From contig NZ_JAQFVF010000061.1 of the NCBI RefSeq assembly GCF_027789125.1, positions 98,254-162,253 on the forward strand: a stretch of DNA of 64,000 nt, written 5' to 3'. The position numbers and the translations under genes were made by a program. Shown piece after piece: positions 49,357 to 58,188 of this stretch; the first letter of the stretch is position 1; every line of letters starts with the position of its first letter. The stretch comes from Paenibacillus aestuarii (GTDB taxonomy: Bacteria > Bacillota > Bacilli > Paenibacillales > NBRC-103111). The notes below the pieces were generated by a model. That model was not told the DNA's origin, did no database searches, and worked only from the letters and a program-made list of their open reading frames with translations.

Positions 49357-51024
49357 CTAGCTGATCGTGCTCGCAGGCAGTGTAATCTCCACCGTCGTGC
49401 CTTCGCCCAGCTTGCTGCGGATCTTCATCGTGCCGCCATGGGCTTCGATAATCCGATAGCACACCATGAGGCCAAGCCCCGTACCTTTCTCCTTCGTGCT
49501 GTAAAAAGGCTCGCCTAGCTTCGGCAGCCGCTCCGGCGCGATCCCGCAGCCTTGATCAGTGAACCGGATGAGGATATCGGTTCCGCTTGGCTCAACAAGC
49601 GCTTCAATGCGCATGACACCGCCCAGCGTCATCGCCTCCAGCGCATTTTTGAGGACATTAATGAATACTTGCTTAAGCTGGTGCTCATCGCAGGAGACGA
49701 GCGGCAGATCGGGAGCGAGCTCATTTTCGATCTCGATATTTCCCAGCAGCGCTTGCGGCTGCAATAGATCGATCGTGCTCGTGACGATCGCCTCCAGCCG
49801 GCGCGGTACGAAGTGAATGGCCTGCGGTTTGGAAACGAATAGAAATTCATTGACGATAAATTCGATGCGCTGCAGTTCTTTTTGCATAATTTCTATATAA
49901 TATTTCTCTTTCGCGCTGTTTGTCTTCAGGAGTTGCAGAAAACCTTTTAAAGCCGTTAAAGGATTGCGGATTTCATGCGCGACACCTGCCGCCAGTTGAC
50001 CGACCGCCGACAGTTTATCGGATTTGATCAGGAGCTCCTGCGTTTTCTTCTGTTCCGTAATATCGTTGAAGGTGATCACCGTTCCGAGCAGCTGACCGTG
50101 GTTGTCCAGCATCGGGCTGCACATGTACTCGACAGGGAAGCTGGAGTGGTCCTTTCGCCAGAACGTGCCATCCTTCTCAATGATCACTTCCCGGCTCAGC
50201 ACGGTATTCAAAATCTCGCCTGTACCGGAGCTTTCCTTGTTGTTTATGTAAGTATCCTGGAAGAGATGGTGAATCTGTTTGCCCAGCATCTCATCGACTC
50301 TCCACCCTGTCAAGGCTTCAGCTGCTTTGTTCCAGAAAATGGTCCTTCCATTCCTATCAATCCCATATATGCCTTCGGAAACCGAGTTGAGGATCAATTG
50401 ATTTTGCTTATGCAGCTTATCAATTTCTTTTTTCTGTTCCCTGACTTCTGTCAAGTCCTTCAGAATCGCGTAGACGCCGACAATACGGCCATGCACCACC
50501 GTCGGGACGAACGTCACATGGGACAGGACTGGAAAGCCCTTCTTATGGACAAAAGCAGCCTCAAAGTGCTGCGGCATCCCCGCGGAAGCGACTTGAAAGT
50601 GATGCAGAGCTTTCAATAAATCCGGCGGATGGATCATTGGAATGAACGAGGTTAGTAGGGAATCTTCCCGGCTGAGACCAAGCAGGCTCTCCAATCCGTG
50701 ATTGGAAGACAGCACCTCGCCATCCAGGCTGAATGAAATGATCGAATCCGGGTGATTGTCATAGAGCGACTTAAAGCGTTCTACGGTCTCTGCCATTTGC
50801 GTTTCTTTCATTTTCATCTGCTTCAAGGAATAAGAGGCAAGCCATAGAATCGAAGCTGTCAGCAACAGATCGATCGCCGTAACGGCGTACTTGAAGGTTG
50901 TCGAAGCGTCGACGCGGTGTAAAACGAGAAAATCAATCAGAAGAAGTACAAAGGCTACGATCAAGAAGCCTTGCACGATTTCAATAAATGCAGGTCGCGG
51001 ATTAGCTCGGTTCTGATTCGACAT
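49357..51024 (-). CDS. Membrane PAS-PAS sensor histidine kinase, sporulation-kinase type
   Basis: A 555-residue kinase. Two N-terminal membrane helices with a very short outside loop (about 12-34 and 42-64) are followed by two PAS domains (about 82-205 and 212-330), HisKA with AAGVAHEIRNPLTALKGF (phosphoacceptor His about 346) and HATPase_c with NVLKNALEA, GCGIAPE and EKGTGLGLMV. The H-box form and layout resemble KinB/KinE of Bacillus, so a role in feeding the Spo0A phosphorelay is plausible. No response regulator is adjacent. Confidence 0.9.
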   Translation of the reverse strand: MSNQNRANPRPAFIEIVQGFLIVAFVLLLIDFLVLHRVDASTTFKYAVTAIDLLLTASILWLASYSLKQMKMKETQMAETVERFKSLYDNHPDSIISFSLDGEVLSSNHGLESLLGLSREDSLLTSFIPMIHPPDLLKALHHFQVASAGMPQHFEAAFVHKKGFPVLSHVTFVPTVVHGRIVGVYAILKDLTEVREQKKEIDKLHKQNQLILNSVSEGIYGIDRNGRTIFWNKAAEALTGWRVDEMLGKQIHHLFQDTYINNKESSGTGEILNTVLSREVIIEKDGTFWRKDHSSFPVEYMCSPMLDNHGQLLGTVITFNDITEQKKTQELLIKSDKLSAVGQLAAGVAHEIRNPLTALKGFLQLLKTNSAKEKYYIEIMQKELQRIEFIVNEFLFVSKPQAIHFVPRRLEAIVTSTIDLLQPQALLGNIEIENELAPDLPLVSCDEHQLKQVFINVLKNALEAMTLGGVMRIEALVEPSGTDILIRFTDQGCGIAPERLPKLGEPFYSTKEKGTGLGLMVCYRIIEAHGGTMKIRSKLGEGTTVEITLPASTIS

Positions 51025-51356
51025 GTTCGACTTTCAGCGCTCCTTCAAGTCATTTTCTACCAATAGTGTATCAGGAATTTATGTGAATTTATAGGTTAGA
51101 ATATTCGCTGTAAAGTCAAGCATTCAGGGTAAATCCTCTATTTGGCCTATAGATTCTGGGACTTGAGTGAAATGTCACTCTTGTAATGATTGCTAATTGA
51201 AGAGAAAAAGGCAGAATGTCAGCTATAATTCGTACGGATTTGAGTAAGTAGCCCCATTTTCACCAAAAAATTCAGTATACTTGTCCTAAAAATTTAGGTA
51301 TAATGTAAGAAAAAGTCGGTTTTTCCGGAATATCGTCTACAAAGGAGATCGGAGCT
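51025..51356 (+). other. Control region before the CheX-like gene
   Basis: No gene is visible. At 51285-51304 the inverted repeat CCTAAA-AA-TTTAGG runs directly into TATAAT, so the -10 region is probably regulated; no good -35 lies at 16-18 bases, suggesting an activated or alternative-sigma promoter. Confidence 0.4.
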
Positions 51357-51815
51357 ATGAAGGCTGAGTATATTAACCCTTTTTTGGAATCAGCTAGAAT
51401 CGTCATCGAGCAAGTTGCTAACATTCGCCCTACAACAGGCCAGCTCGGCGTCAAAGACGTCAAATTTGTGGAAAGTTACATCTGGATCCAAATTGGGATG
51501 ACCGGTCAAATGGAAGGCGATATCGTATTTGGATTGGCGGAAGAGGTAGCTCTGAAGATGGTCTCTGCGATGATGGGCGGCTTTACTGTGACAGAAATGG
51601 ATGAAATGGGGAAGAGCGCAATTTCCGAGCTCGGGAATATGATCAGCGGCAACGCGAGTACAATGCTGTTCAATCAAGGGGTTCGCGTAGACATTACGCC
51701 GCCGAAGCTTGTTCAGTCCGCTACCGCGGCAGGGTTTGTGCCGAAGAAGGCGCTCACTATACCTTTAATTATGGAAAACATCGGTGAGTTGGATATTCAA
51801 GTACTGATTACTTAG
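51357..51815 (+). CDS. CheX-like chemotaxis phosphatase-family protein
   Basis: A 152-residue single-domain protein of the CheC/CheX/FliY phosphatase fold. The catalytic-type helix MGKSAISELGNMISGNAST (about 83-101) supplies the Glu and Asn that attack phospho-CheY in CheX, and the preceding MSAMMGG and following DITPPKLV fit the fold. There is no chemotaxis or flagellar gene nearby. It could dephosphorylate a CheY-like receiver elsewhere. AAGGAG precedes the ATG. A terminator closes this one-gene unit. Confidence 0.87.
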   Translation: MKAEYINPFLESARIVIEQVANIRPTTGQLGVKDVKFVESYIWIQIGMTGQMEGDIVFGLAEEVALKMVSAMMGGFTVTEMDEMGKSAISELGNMISGNASTMLFNQGVRVDITPPKLVQSATAAGFVPKKALTIPLIMENIGELDIQVLIT

Positions 51816-51892
51816 TTGCAATTTTATCTTTGATATTAGGTGAGATTGTCAACTTCATAGATTGAAAAAGAGAAAAAGGTTAGAATAGGAAT

Positions 51893-51925
51893 GGAGTGCT
51901 GCTTCTGCAGCGGCTCCATTTTTTT
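51893..51925 (+). terminator. Terminator after the CheX-like gene
   Basis: GGAG/CTCC and CTGC/GCAG pair around TTCT, followed by ATTTTTTT. Confidence 0.75.
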
Positions 51926-51945
51926 GTATGAGAGGAGCGTAGCGC

Positions 51946-52722
51946 GTGCACTTATCAGGTAAAGTTGTGCTGATTACAGGCGCATCGAGCGGGATCGGGG
52001 CGGTGATGGCTCAGCGGTTCGCAGACAAGGGAGCGATTCCGATTCTTACCGCGCGAAGCGCAGCGAAGTTAGAGGAAATTGCTGCGGCTTTGCAGACACC
52101 GCATGCTGTGTATCCGCTGGATGTGACTGATACGGAACAAGTGTTCCGTGTTGTGGGACAGATTTTGGAGCGATACGGACGAATCGATGTCCTTATTAAT
52201 AACGCCGGTTACGGCCGGTTTGAATCTTTTATTGAAGCGTCCTTGGCCGACTTCGAGGAGATGATGGACGTCAATTATATGGGCATCGTACGCTGCACGA
52301 AAGCGGTCTTGCCCTCTATGCTGGCTGCGCGCAGCGGGCATATCGTCAATGTTGCTTCCATGGCCGGCAAAATCGGTACCGCCAAATCGACCGCCTATGC
52401 GGCGACCAAGCATGCGGTGCTGGGCTTCACCAACAGCTTGCGCCAGGAATTGGCGGGAACCGGCGTATCACTGACGGCGGTCAATCCAGGGCCGATTGCT
52501 ACGCCTTTCTTTGACCGCGCTGATCCCAGCGGCAACTATGTGAAGAACATTGCCAAATTTATGCTCACGCCGGACAAGGTCGTGAATGAACTGATTGATG
52601 CCGTGGAACGCAACGTACCTGAGAAGAATTTGCCTTTCGTCGCGAATGTCGGCGTGAAGCTGTTCCATCTGTTCCCGAGTACGTTTAACCGATTGACGGC
52701 CAGGCTGCTCAATAAAAAGTAA
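51946..52722 (+). CDS. Short-chain dehydrogenase/reductase
   Basis: A 258-residue classical SDR. NAD(P)-binding TGASSGIG (about 11-18), NNAG (about 84-87), catalytic Ser in VASMAG, Tyr-x3-Lys in AYAATK (about 151-155) and NPGPIATPFF. The C-terminus has an amphipathic FHLFPSTFNRLTARLL, similar to YqjQ-type SDRs. Substrate unknown. GTG start with GAGAGGAG about 9 bases upstream. Confidence 0.92.
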   Translation: MHLSGKVVLITGASSGIGAVMAQRFADKGAIPILTARSAAKLEEIAAALQTPHAVYPLDVTDTEQVFRVVGQILERYGRIDVLINNAGYGRFESFIEASLADFEEMMDVNYMGIVRCTKAVLPSMLAARSGHIVNVASMAGKIGTAKSTAYAATKHAVLGFTNSLRQELAGTGVSLTAVNPGPIATPFFDRADPSGNYVKNIAKFMLTPDKVVNELIDAVERNVPEKNLPFVANVGVKLFHLFPSTFNRLTARLLNKK

Positions 52723-52724
52723 AA

Positions 52725-52771
52725 AAAAGCGGCTCCCCGCCGATATAGATCGATCGGGGTACCGCTTTTCT
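52725..52771. terminator. Bidirectional terminator after the SDR gene
   Basis: AAAAGCGG/CCGCTTTT with inner CCCC/GGGG, A-run before and T-run after. Confidence 0.75.
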
Positions 52772-52779
52772 TCATTGGG

Positions 52780-53040
52780 CTATTGCTGATTCGTTGTTTG
52801 GGCTGCTTTCAACGCTTGATTCAAATCACGGACTTCTTCAAAAATGCGACGAACCTCGGCTTTGCCGACCGCATGCGTTTGGTTCCAGTGAGAAGCAAGT
52901 GCAGGCAATGATTTATGAATGTGATTATAGATGGCCCAAATCTTGATTTTCTCTACCATTTCTGGCGAGGTGTCACCCGTGATCAGTTCGGCCGTTTTGA
53001 CCAGTAAAGCTTCAAATTCCTGAGTAAATTCCGTATTCAT
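52780..53040 (-). CDS. Small helical protein, DUF2573/YusU-like
   Basis: An 86-residue all-helical, charged protein (MNTEFTQEFEALLVKTAELI, IWAIYNHIHKSLPALASHWN) with no membrane segment or signal. The layout matches my memory of the DUF2573 family (YusU of Bacillus), small cytoplasmic proteins of unknown role. AAGGGATG precedes the ATG. It stands alone between the SDR and hydrolase genes. Confidence 0.7.
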   Translation of the reverse strand: MNTEFTQEFEALLVKTAELITGDTSPEMVEKIKIWAIYNHIHKSLPALASHWNQTHAVGKAEVRRIFEEVRDLNQALKAAQTTNQQ

Positions 53041-53143
53041 AGTTTCATCCCTTCGGATGGAATATTAAAGTATATGCACAGTCTATCGCAAGACGTTACA
53101 AGTGTCAAAAAACGCTGGACGGCTATTGTCTAAGGAGGCTTAC

Positions 53144-53959
53144 ATGACAAGCTTGGAAACGATCGTCCCGGACGGTCAATTATTAGCAAGAGAACAGCTG
53201 CGCTGCTATGCGAAGCATGTATCCTTATACCTCATTACATATAGCAGTCAAGGGCTGCGGGTAAAAGGGTTTCTGGCCGTTCCCGCCGGAGAGGATCCGA
53301 AGCCTGCCGTGATCTATTGCCGAGGCGGTATTCGACGGGTCGGCATGGTTCGTAAGCGGAGAATTGTGTCGATGGCCGGGCGCGGCTTCGTGGTGTTTGC
53401 TCCATTTTACCGAGGCAATGAAGGTGGGGAAGGACGCGAAGATTTTGGCGGAGAGGACCGCTTTGACGTGTTTAACGCCATTCCCATGGTTCAGGCTTTG
53501 GCTGAAGTGAAGTCCGGCCCCGTTGCCTTGATTGGATTTTCCAGAGGCGCGGTCATGGCGATGCGCGCTGCACAAGAATGCGGCGGAGTCGGTCCTGTCG
53601 TCGTGTGGAGCGGGGTCAGCGATATGCTCGATACGTATGAACAGCGGGTTGACATGAGAAGAATGCTGAAGCGGGTTGTCGGTCATCCGAAAAAAGATGT
53701 AGAAGCATACATTCAGCGCTCTCCCGCGCATTGGGCGGATCAAGTCCAATCGCCGATTTACATTGTACACGGCACCAAAGATACGCAAGTCGATATCGGT
53801 CATGCCAGGAAGCTGGCCCTGGCTTTGGAGCAAGCCGGCAAAGACTATACGATGGCTTTATATGACGGGCTTGATCACCGTTTTCCGAAAAAGGAAGACG
53901 AAAAAGCGCTGGACTCCGTCTTCGAATGGTTGAATGATAGGTTAAAAGCTAAATTTTAG
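53144..53959 (+). CDS. Alpha/beta hydrolase, prolyl-oligopeptidase-like
   Basis: A 271-residue serine hydrolase. The nucleophile is in GFSRGAVMA (about 144), the acid in HGTKDTQVD (about 219) and the His in LDHRFP (about 252). The oxyanion strand is YCRGGIRRVG, and FAPFYRGNEGGEG matches the S9/acyl-peptidase-like branch. No signal peptide, so cytoplasmic; substrate could be a peptide or ester. AAGGAGG lies 5 bases before ATG 53144. The 14 extra upstream codons of the longest frame include this site and are rejected. Confidence 0.87.
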   Translation: MTSLETIVPDGQLLAREQLRCYAKHVSLYLITYSSQGLRVKGFLAVPAGEDPKPAVIYCRGGIRRVGMVRKRRIVSMAGRGFVVFAPFYRGNEGGEGREDFGGEDRFDVFNAIPMVQALAEVKSGPVALIGFSRGAVMAMRAAQECGGVGPVVVWSGVSDMLDTYEQRVDMRRMLKRVVGHPKKDVEAYIQRSPAHWADQVQSPIYIVHGTKDTQVDIGHARKLALALEQAGKDYTMALYDGLDHRFPKKEDEKALDSVFEWLNDRLKAKF

Positions 53960-54067
53960 GCAGGAAATTCCACTTTTTTTGCTTTTCAATATTGTTTACT
54001 CACCGCTAATGCCCTAATATGAAGGAGTGGACATCGTGTTTTGAGCCGGTTGCAGCGGGGGGCTTTT

Positions 54068-54649
54068 ATGTCGAAGTATTTATTGCTGATTTTTACTTGC
54101 GACTTTTATACGTTAGATAAAGATATTCAGGAGCAAGTCTACCAGGAATTTTATTTGCTTGTGTATCCGATGATTTATTTTATTTTGCGGGATCATTCCG
54201 CTGTTGAGGACATTGTTCAGGAGTCGTTCTTGCGCGCGGTCCGCAAGGCTCCTATGCTCAAAGAAATGGATAAATACGAGAGTTGGCTGAAGAAGCTGAC
54301 GCGCAATGTGACGTTGAATCATTTGCGCAAGCATAAGCGGAATCGCGAGGAGCTGGAAGCCGAGCTCGTTTTGATGACGATGGAGGCGGCGCCGGCACAG
54401 GAAAGTCTGGTCCCTCTGGAAAAAGAAGTCGAATTAAAACTAATGCGCGAAGCGATTATCAAGTATATCAATCAATTAAGCCCATCCTATAGGCAAATTA
54501 TCGCTATGAAATGGATACATAACTTAACCTACAAAGAAATGGCTGGGGAGCTTGGTGTCACGGAAGGGGTCATCAGGCAGCGGCTATTCCGGGCGCGCGA
54601 GGCCATTAAGCAGAAGCTGCTTGCTGAGTGGGGGACCGCTCATGAATAG
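54068..54649 (+). CDS. ECF-type RNA polymerase sigma factor
   Basis: A 193-residue sigma-70 family protein with only regions 2 and 4. Region 2 is at about 25-95 (VEDIVQESFLRAVRKAP, YESWLKKLTRNVTLNHLRKH) and region 4 at about 130-185 (LSPSYRQIIAMKWIHNLTYK, ELGVTEGVIRQRLFRAREAI). ECF factors usually have an anti-sigma gene next to them, with start overlapping the stop; here an overlapping ATG opens only a 12-codon frame. The ATG at 54068 has a GGGGGG site 5 bases upstream; a TTG at 54041 is less likely. Confidence 0.9.
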   Translation: MSKYLLLIFTCDFYTLDKDIQEQVYQEFYLLVYPMIYFILRDHSAVEDIVQESFLRAVRKAPMLKEMDKYESWLKKLTRNVTLNHLRKHKRNREELEAELVLMTMEAAPAQESLVPLEKEVELKLMREAIIKYINQLSPSYRQIIAMKWIHNLTYKEMAGELGVTEGVIRQRLFRAREAIKQKLLAEWGTAHE

Positions 54650-54761
54650 AGCGGATCCAGCGGTCCGTCATTCAGCATGATGAATGTGCTGCGGGAACCG
54701 TCTCCCGAGAACAAATGGCGGCGAATTGTGAAGTTCTGTCGATGTGGACAGAGCTTTTTTG
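54641..54761 (+). pseudogene. Possible remnant of an anti-sigma gene
   Basis: ATGAATAG joins the sigma stop to a 12-codon frame MNRADPAVRHSA, and a shifted frame continues MMNVLREPSPENKWRRIVKF. This composition is what the N-terminus of an anti-sigma protein might look like, but no domain is recognisable. Highly tentative. Confidence 0.2.
54733..54761 (+). terminator. Terminator after the sigma factor gene
   Basis: GTTCTGTC pairs with GACAGAGC (one G-U) around GATGTG, then six T. Confidence 0.7.
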
Positions 54762-54836
54762 CCCTTTTGTTTGTGTCCCCGTGCAGCGTGTCATATAATT
54801 GAAAAAAAGGTTTGAAAGAAATGGGGTTTTGTATTA

Positions 54837-56270
54837 GTGAGCACGACTTTCGAGCAACTGCTGGTTGAGCAGTCGTATGTACATAAATTACAAGAAATGG
54901 GAATCGCTTCGCCAACGCCGATTCAAGAGGAAGCAATTCCCCTCCTTGGCCAAGGGAAGGATGCAATCATCCAGTCGCAAACAGGCACGGGCAAAACATT
55001 GGCTTACTTGCTCCCGGCGCTGCAACAGATCGACCCGCAGCAAAAGCAGCTGCAAGTTCTGCTCTTAGTGCCTACACGCGAATTGGGCATGCAAATCTTG
55101 CAGCAGATTGAGCTGCTGACACAAGGCGGTTCCATTCGATCTCAATCGTTGATCGGCGGGGCGGCAATCGCCAGACAGGTCGAGAAGCTGAAGCTGCACC
55201 CGCACATTGTGGTTGGGACGCCTGGGCGTATTCTGGAGCTGCTCAAGCTGCGGAAGCTAACGTTGCATCACGTAAAGCTGGCTGTGGTCGATGAAGTTGA
55301 TCAAGTCTTTGAACTAGGATCGATGAATGAAGTGGAAGCTGTACTTAAAGGAACACTGCGTTCGAGTCAAACGGTGTTTGTCTCGGCGACGATCCCTCCG
55401 ACGATTGAAGCGTCCGCACAGAGATGGATGAAGGAGCCGGTCATTGTCAAAATCAATCCGTCGCAGCGTACAGCGGAAACGTTGGAGCACTGCTATTTTG
55501 TCTGTGAGGAGCGGAACAAAATCGACACGCTGCGGAAATTGGTGCGGCTGATTAATCCGCCTTCCGCCATTGTTTTTGTGAACGCGACTGCGGACATCGC
55601 CGAGGTTGTGGCCAAGCTTCAATATATCGGTCTCTCCGTAGAGGCTCTATATGGTGAGGCGGGCAAGCAGGAGCGGGCCAAAGTGATGACCCAATTCCGC
55701 GAACGCAAATTCCAGCTGCTGCTGGCTACGGATATCGCAGCCCGGGGCTTGGATATTGAAGGCGTGACGCACGTCTTCCATCTGGACCCGGCTGTAAACG
55801 CGGAGTACTACTTGCACCGCGTAGGCCGAACAGGCCGTATGGGCCGCAAGGGCACGGCCATATCGATCGTGACGCCGAAGGAGCTGTTCATCCTCGGCAA
55901 GTTTGAGAAGCAGCTCGGCATCGAGATTGCGCCGAAAGCGATGTACGAAGGCCGGATCGTTGACCCGGCCCAGGACCGCAGTGCGGCTGCGAAGCGCAGC
56001 CGCACTCAGGCCGCGCGCCCAGCGGGCGGCGCAGCGCCTGCGCGCGGCCCGGCCGGTGGCGCGCGGGGGAATGCTGCGCCTGCCGCAGGCACGGCGCGTA
56101 CTGGCGACGCCGCGGCTCGTGGCGAGCGCGGCGGGGTGCGCGAAGCGGCCCCAGCGAAGCCGGCCGTGCGCGTGAGTGCAGCCGCTCGCAAGGCGGAGCG
56201 CGAGCGGGACCGCAAGAGCAAGGGCGCGCCGCGCTGGCTGAAAGCGAAGCAGCAGGGCAAAGAAGAGTAG
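54837..56270 (+). CDS. DEAD-box RNA helicase with DEVD motif and Arg/Ala/Gly-rich tail
   Basis: A 477-residue helicase. Q motif and motif I (SPTPIQEEAIP, SQTGTGKT about 47-54), Ia PTRELGMQ, Ib TPGRILEL, motif II VDEVD (Val for Ala), III SAT, IV IVFVNATADI, V ATDIAARGLDI, VI HRVGRTGRMG. Residues about 380-477 are a low-complexity Arg/Ala/Gly/Pro/Lys tail with very GC-rich codons, likely RNA-binding. Role probably in ribosome assembly or cold adaptation, as for CshA/DeaD proteins. GTG start; the ribosome site (ATGGGG) is weak. Confidence 0.92.
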   Translation: MSTTFEQLLVEQSYVHKLQEMGIASPTPIQEEAIPLLGQGKDAIIQSQTGTGKTLAYLLPALQQIDPQQKQLQVLLLVPTRELGMQILQQIELLTQGGSIRSQSLIGGAAIARQVEKLKLHPHIVVGTPGRILELLKLRKLTLHHVKLAVVDEVDQVFELGSMNEVEAVLKGTLRSSQTVFVSATIPPTIEASAQRWMKEPVIVKINPSQRTAETLEHCYFVCEERNKIDTLRKLVRLINPPSAIVFVNATADIAEVVAKLQYIGLSVEALYGEAGKQERAKVMTQFRERKFQLLLATDIAARGLDIEGVTHVFHLDPAVNAEYYLHRVGRTGRMGRKGTAISIVTPKELFILGKFEKQLGIEIAPKAMYEGRIVDPAQDRSAAAKRSRTQAARPAGGAAPARGPAGGARGNAAPAAGTARTGDAAARGERGGVREAAPAKPAVRVSAAARKAERERDRKSKGAPRWLKAKQQGKEE

Positions 56271-56325
56271 CGCGGCCTGTGGCCTGAGCGAATCCGCATC
56301 ACGGGAGAGATGGGGGGCAGTCTGG

Positions 56326-56868
56326 TTGAAGAAGCTGATGATTTTCATAGTCGTAGTCATCTTGGTCCTCGCAGTTGGCTTGCTAAGTCTAGTTTCGTAC
56401 GTGAAGCCAAGCGAAGCGATGGACTTGAATTATCAAGAAGTCGCCATTTCCGGAAAAATTGCCGATATCATCAAAAACCGCAAGCTAGAAGTGGTGCTCA
56501 CTGAGCAGGATATCAACAATATCGTCAAAAAACAGCTTGCTGCGCACAGCACACTGCCGAATGATTTGATGATTGAAGGAGCTAAGCTGCGGCTTAACGG
56601 TTCTCAGCTGGAAGCGGATGTGAACCTGCGCTGGCGTGAGCAGATACCGATTGGGGCCACAGTATTGTTCGCCCTTGACTGGAGCCCGCCGAACATTGAG
56701 GTTAGGCATGTTGGCACACAAATCAAAGACAAGCAGCTGCCCAGCGATTGGCTGCAGCTCGCTCCGGTGCAAATCCCGTTGGAGTCCTATTTGCCTCAGC
56801 TGGTGGGAGTCAAACATGTAGCATTCGAGAATCAGGCCATCCGCATCGATTTGAAACTACTCAGATAG
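56326..56868 (+). CDS. Single-span membrane protein, DUF2140/YpmS-like
   Basis: A 180-residue protein with one N-terminal helix (about 3-25) and an extracytoplasmic domain with alternating beta strands (VVLTEQDINNIVKKQLA, LRLNGSQLEADVNL). The layout fits YpmS/DUF2140 proteins, thought to be envelope-associated; function unknown. TTG start with GGGGGG 8 bases upstream. Follows the helicase by 55 bases and may share its transcript; a strong terminator comes next. Confidence 0.65.
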   Translation: MKKLMIFIVVVILVLAVGLLSLVSYVKPSEAMDLNYQEVAISGKIADIIKNRKLEVVLTEQDINNIVKKQLAAHSTLPNDLMIEGAKLRLNGSQLEADVNLRWREQIPIGATVLFALDWSPPNIEVRHVGTQIKDKQLPSDWLQLAPVQIPLESYLPQLVGVKHVAFENQAIRIDLKLLR

Positions 56869-56884
56869 ATAAAATGACACATCA

Positions 56885-56920
56885 AAAAGCTGCAGCGCCC
56901 AAAGCGCTGCAGCTTTTTTT
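56885..56920 (+). terminator. Strong terminator after the DUF2140-like gene
   Basis: AGCTGCAGCGC (56888-56898) and exact complement (56904-56914) around CCAAA, then seven T, with an A-run before. Confidence 0.9.
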
Positions 56921-56988
56921 GCTTTATGCGGCTCCACTCGCTAAGGGGGTACCCGAGTTACACACGGCCTCAACGGCTCTACCCGCAG

Positions 56989-58188
56989 CTAAGGCGTTAT
57001 TTCCGCGCTGCCTCGCGCCCGAATAGCCTGCATATTCCAGCGGCGCGAATACAGCATGATGCCCAGCGACAGCAGCATCCCGCCCAAAATAAACCAGATC
57101 GGGACACCGATCTGAATATGATCCATCCCCCAGCCTACGGCTAGCGGGAGCACGGCGCCGCCAAGACCGCCCGAGGCGATCAGGGTGCTGGTCGTTTCTT
57201 CCGTGCGTCCAGGCAGCAGCTGGTTAGCATAAATGAGCGCAACTGCAAACATCCCGGACATGAACAGCCCTAGCAATAGCACGATCATGAAACTGCTCCA
57301 GATGGCGTCGCTGAAAACCCACAGGAGAGCGCTCGCTAAGCAGGCTCCGAAAGAGACGGCCAAGTAACGGAAATACGTCATTTTCTCGGCAAGCACACCT
57401 GCAAAGACACGGCCAATGACCATTGTCAGCCAGTAGGCGGTGACGCTGAGTGATGAAATGGAGCTTGGAGCTCTCAAATGATCGATAAAAATCGAAGGCA
57501 GGAAGTTGACAATACTGTTTTCCATCCCGCAATAGAAAAAGAAAACGACCATGAACAGAGCGAGGAGGGGAATGGAGCTCTTTGTCAAAGGTGGCGTTTT
57601 GGCCGCCGTTTGCGAACGATCAGCCCGGTGAGCCAGCAGCTCATCATGCACGCCTAACGATATTTTGGACCAAATGAGTCCTGCAATCAGCGCACTCGCG
57701 CTTAGAATGAAGAAAGCATACCTCCAGCCACCGGCAGCAATGAGCAAACTGGACACCAGCGGCATGACAAGCGCACCGAGTCCGAAGAAAACTTCAAGCT
57801 TGCTGAAAGCCGTCGCTTGTTGATCTTTGGCGGCCGTCAAAACGAACGTGCTGATACTGGATTCAATCAATCCGAAGGAAAAACCGGCCAGCAGCGTCAG
57901 ACCCACAGTTACCGCCCATGGCGGGAGCAGCACAATGGCGAACATGGCGGCAGCAAGCAGCGAGAACGCCAAGGTGATTGTGCTTCTGCGGCTTAGGCGC
58001 CGGATGAGTGCGGGCATGCTGAGCACGCCAAGCAGGAAGCCGCCAAATTGCATGCATACAATTAAGCCGCCGTCGCTGTAGCTCTGCCCATAATGAGCTA
58101 GCAATTCCGGCAAAACGGCTCCATAAATCACGTGCATCGAGCCTGTCAAAAAATAAGACAAGCAGCCCATGATCAGCAGTCTTTTCAT
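56989..58188 (-). CDS. MFS transporter, FHS/sugar-porter type
   Basis: A 399-residue, 12-helix major facilitator. SGTMHVIYGAVLPELLAHYG-like N-terminus (GSMHVIYGAVLPELLAHYG), GFLLGVLSMPALIRRLSRR between helices 2 and 3, and YWLTMVIGRVFAGVLAEKM mark a fucose/glucose porter-like (FHS) protein. It is the last gene of a deoR-cof-MFS unit, and its ATG overlaps the cof stop by 4 bases. Substrate is probably a sugar or its derivative, judging from the partners. Confidence 0.85.
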   Translation of the reverse strand: MKRLLIMGCLSYFLTGSMHVIYGAVLPELLAHYGQSYSDGGLIVCMQFGGFLLGVLSMPALIRRLSRRSTITLAFSLLAAAMFAIVLLPPWAVTVGLTLLAGFSFGLIESSISTFVLTAAKDQQATAFSKLEVFFGLGALVMPLVSSLLIAAGGWRYAFFILSASALIAGLIWSKISLGVHDELLAHRADRSQTAAKTPPLTKSSIPLLALFMVVFFFYCGMENSIVNFLPSIFIDHLRAPSSISSLSVTAYWLTMVIGRVFAGVLAEKMTYFRYLAVSFGACLASALLWVFSDAIWSSFMIVLLLGLFMSGMFAVALIYANQLLPGRTEETTSTLIASGGLGGAVLPLAVGWGMDHIQIGVPIWFILGGMLLSLGIMLYSRRWNMQAIRARGSAEITP

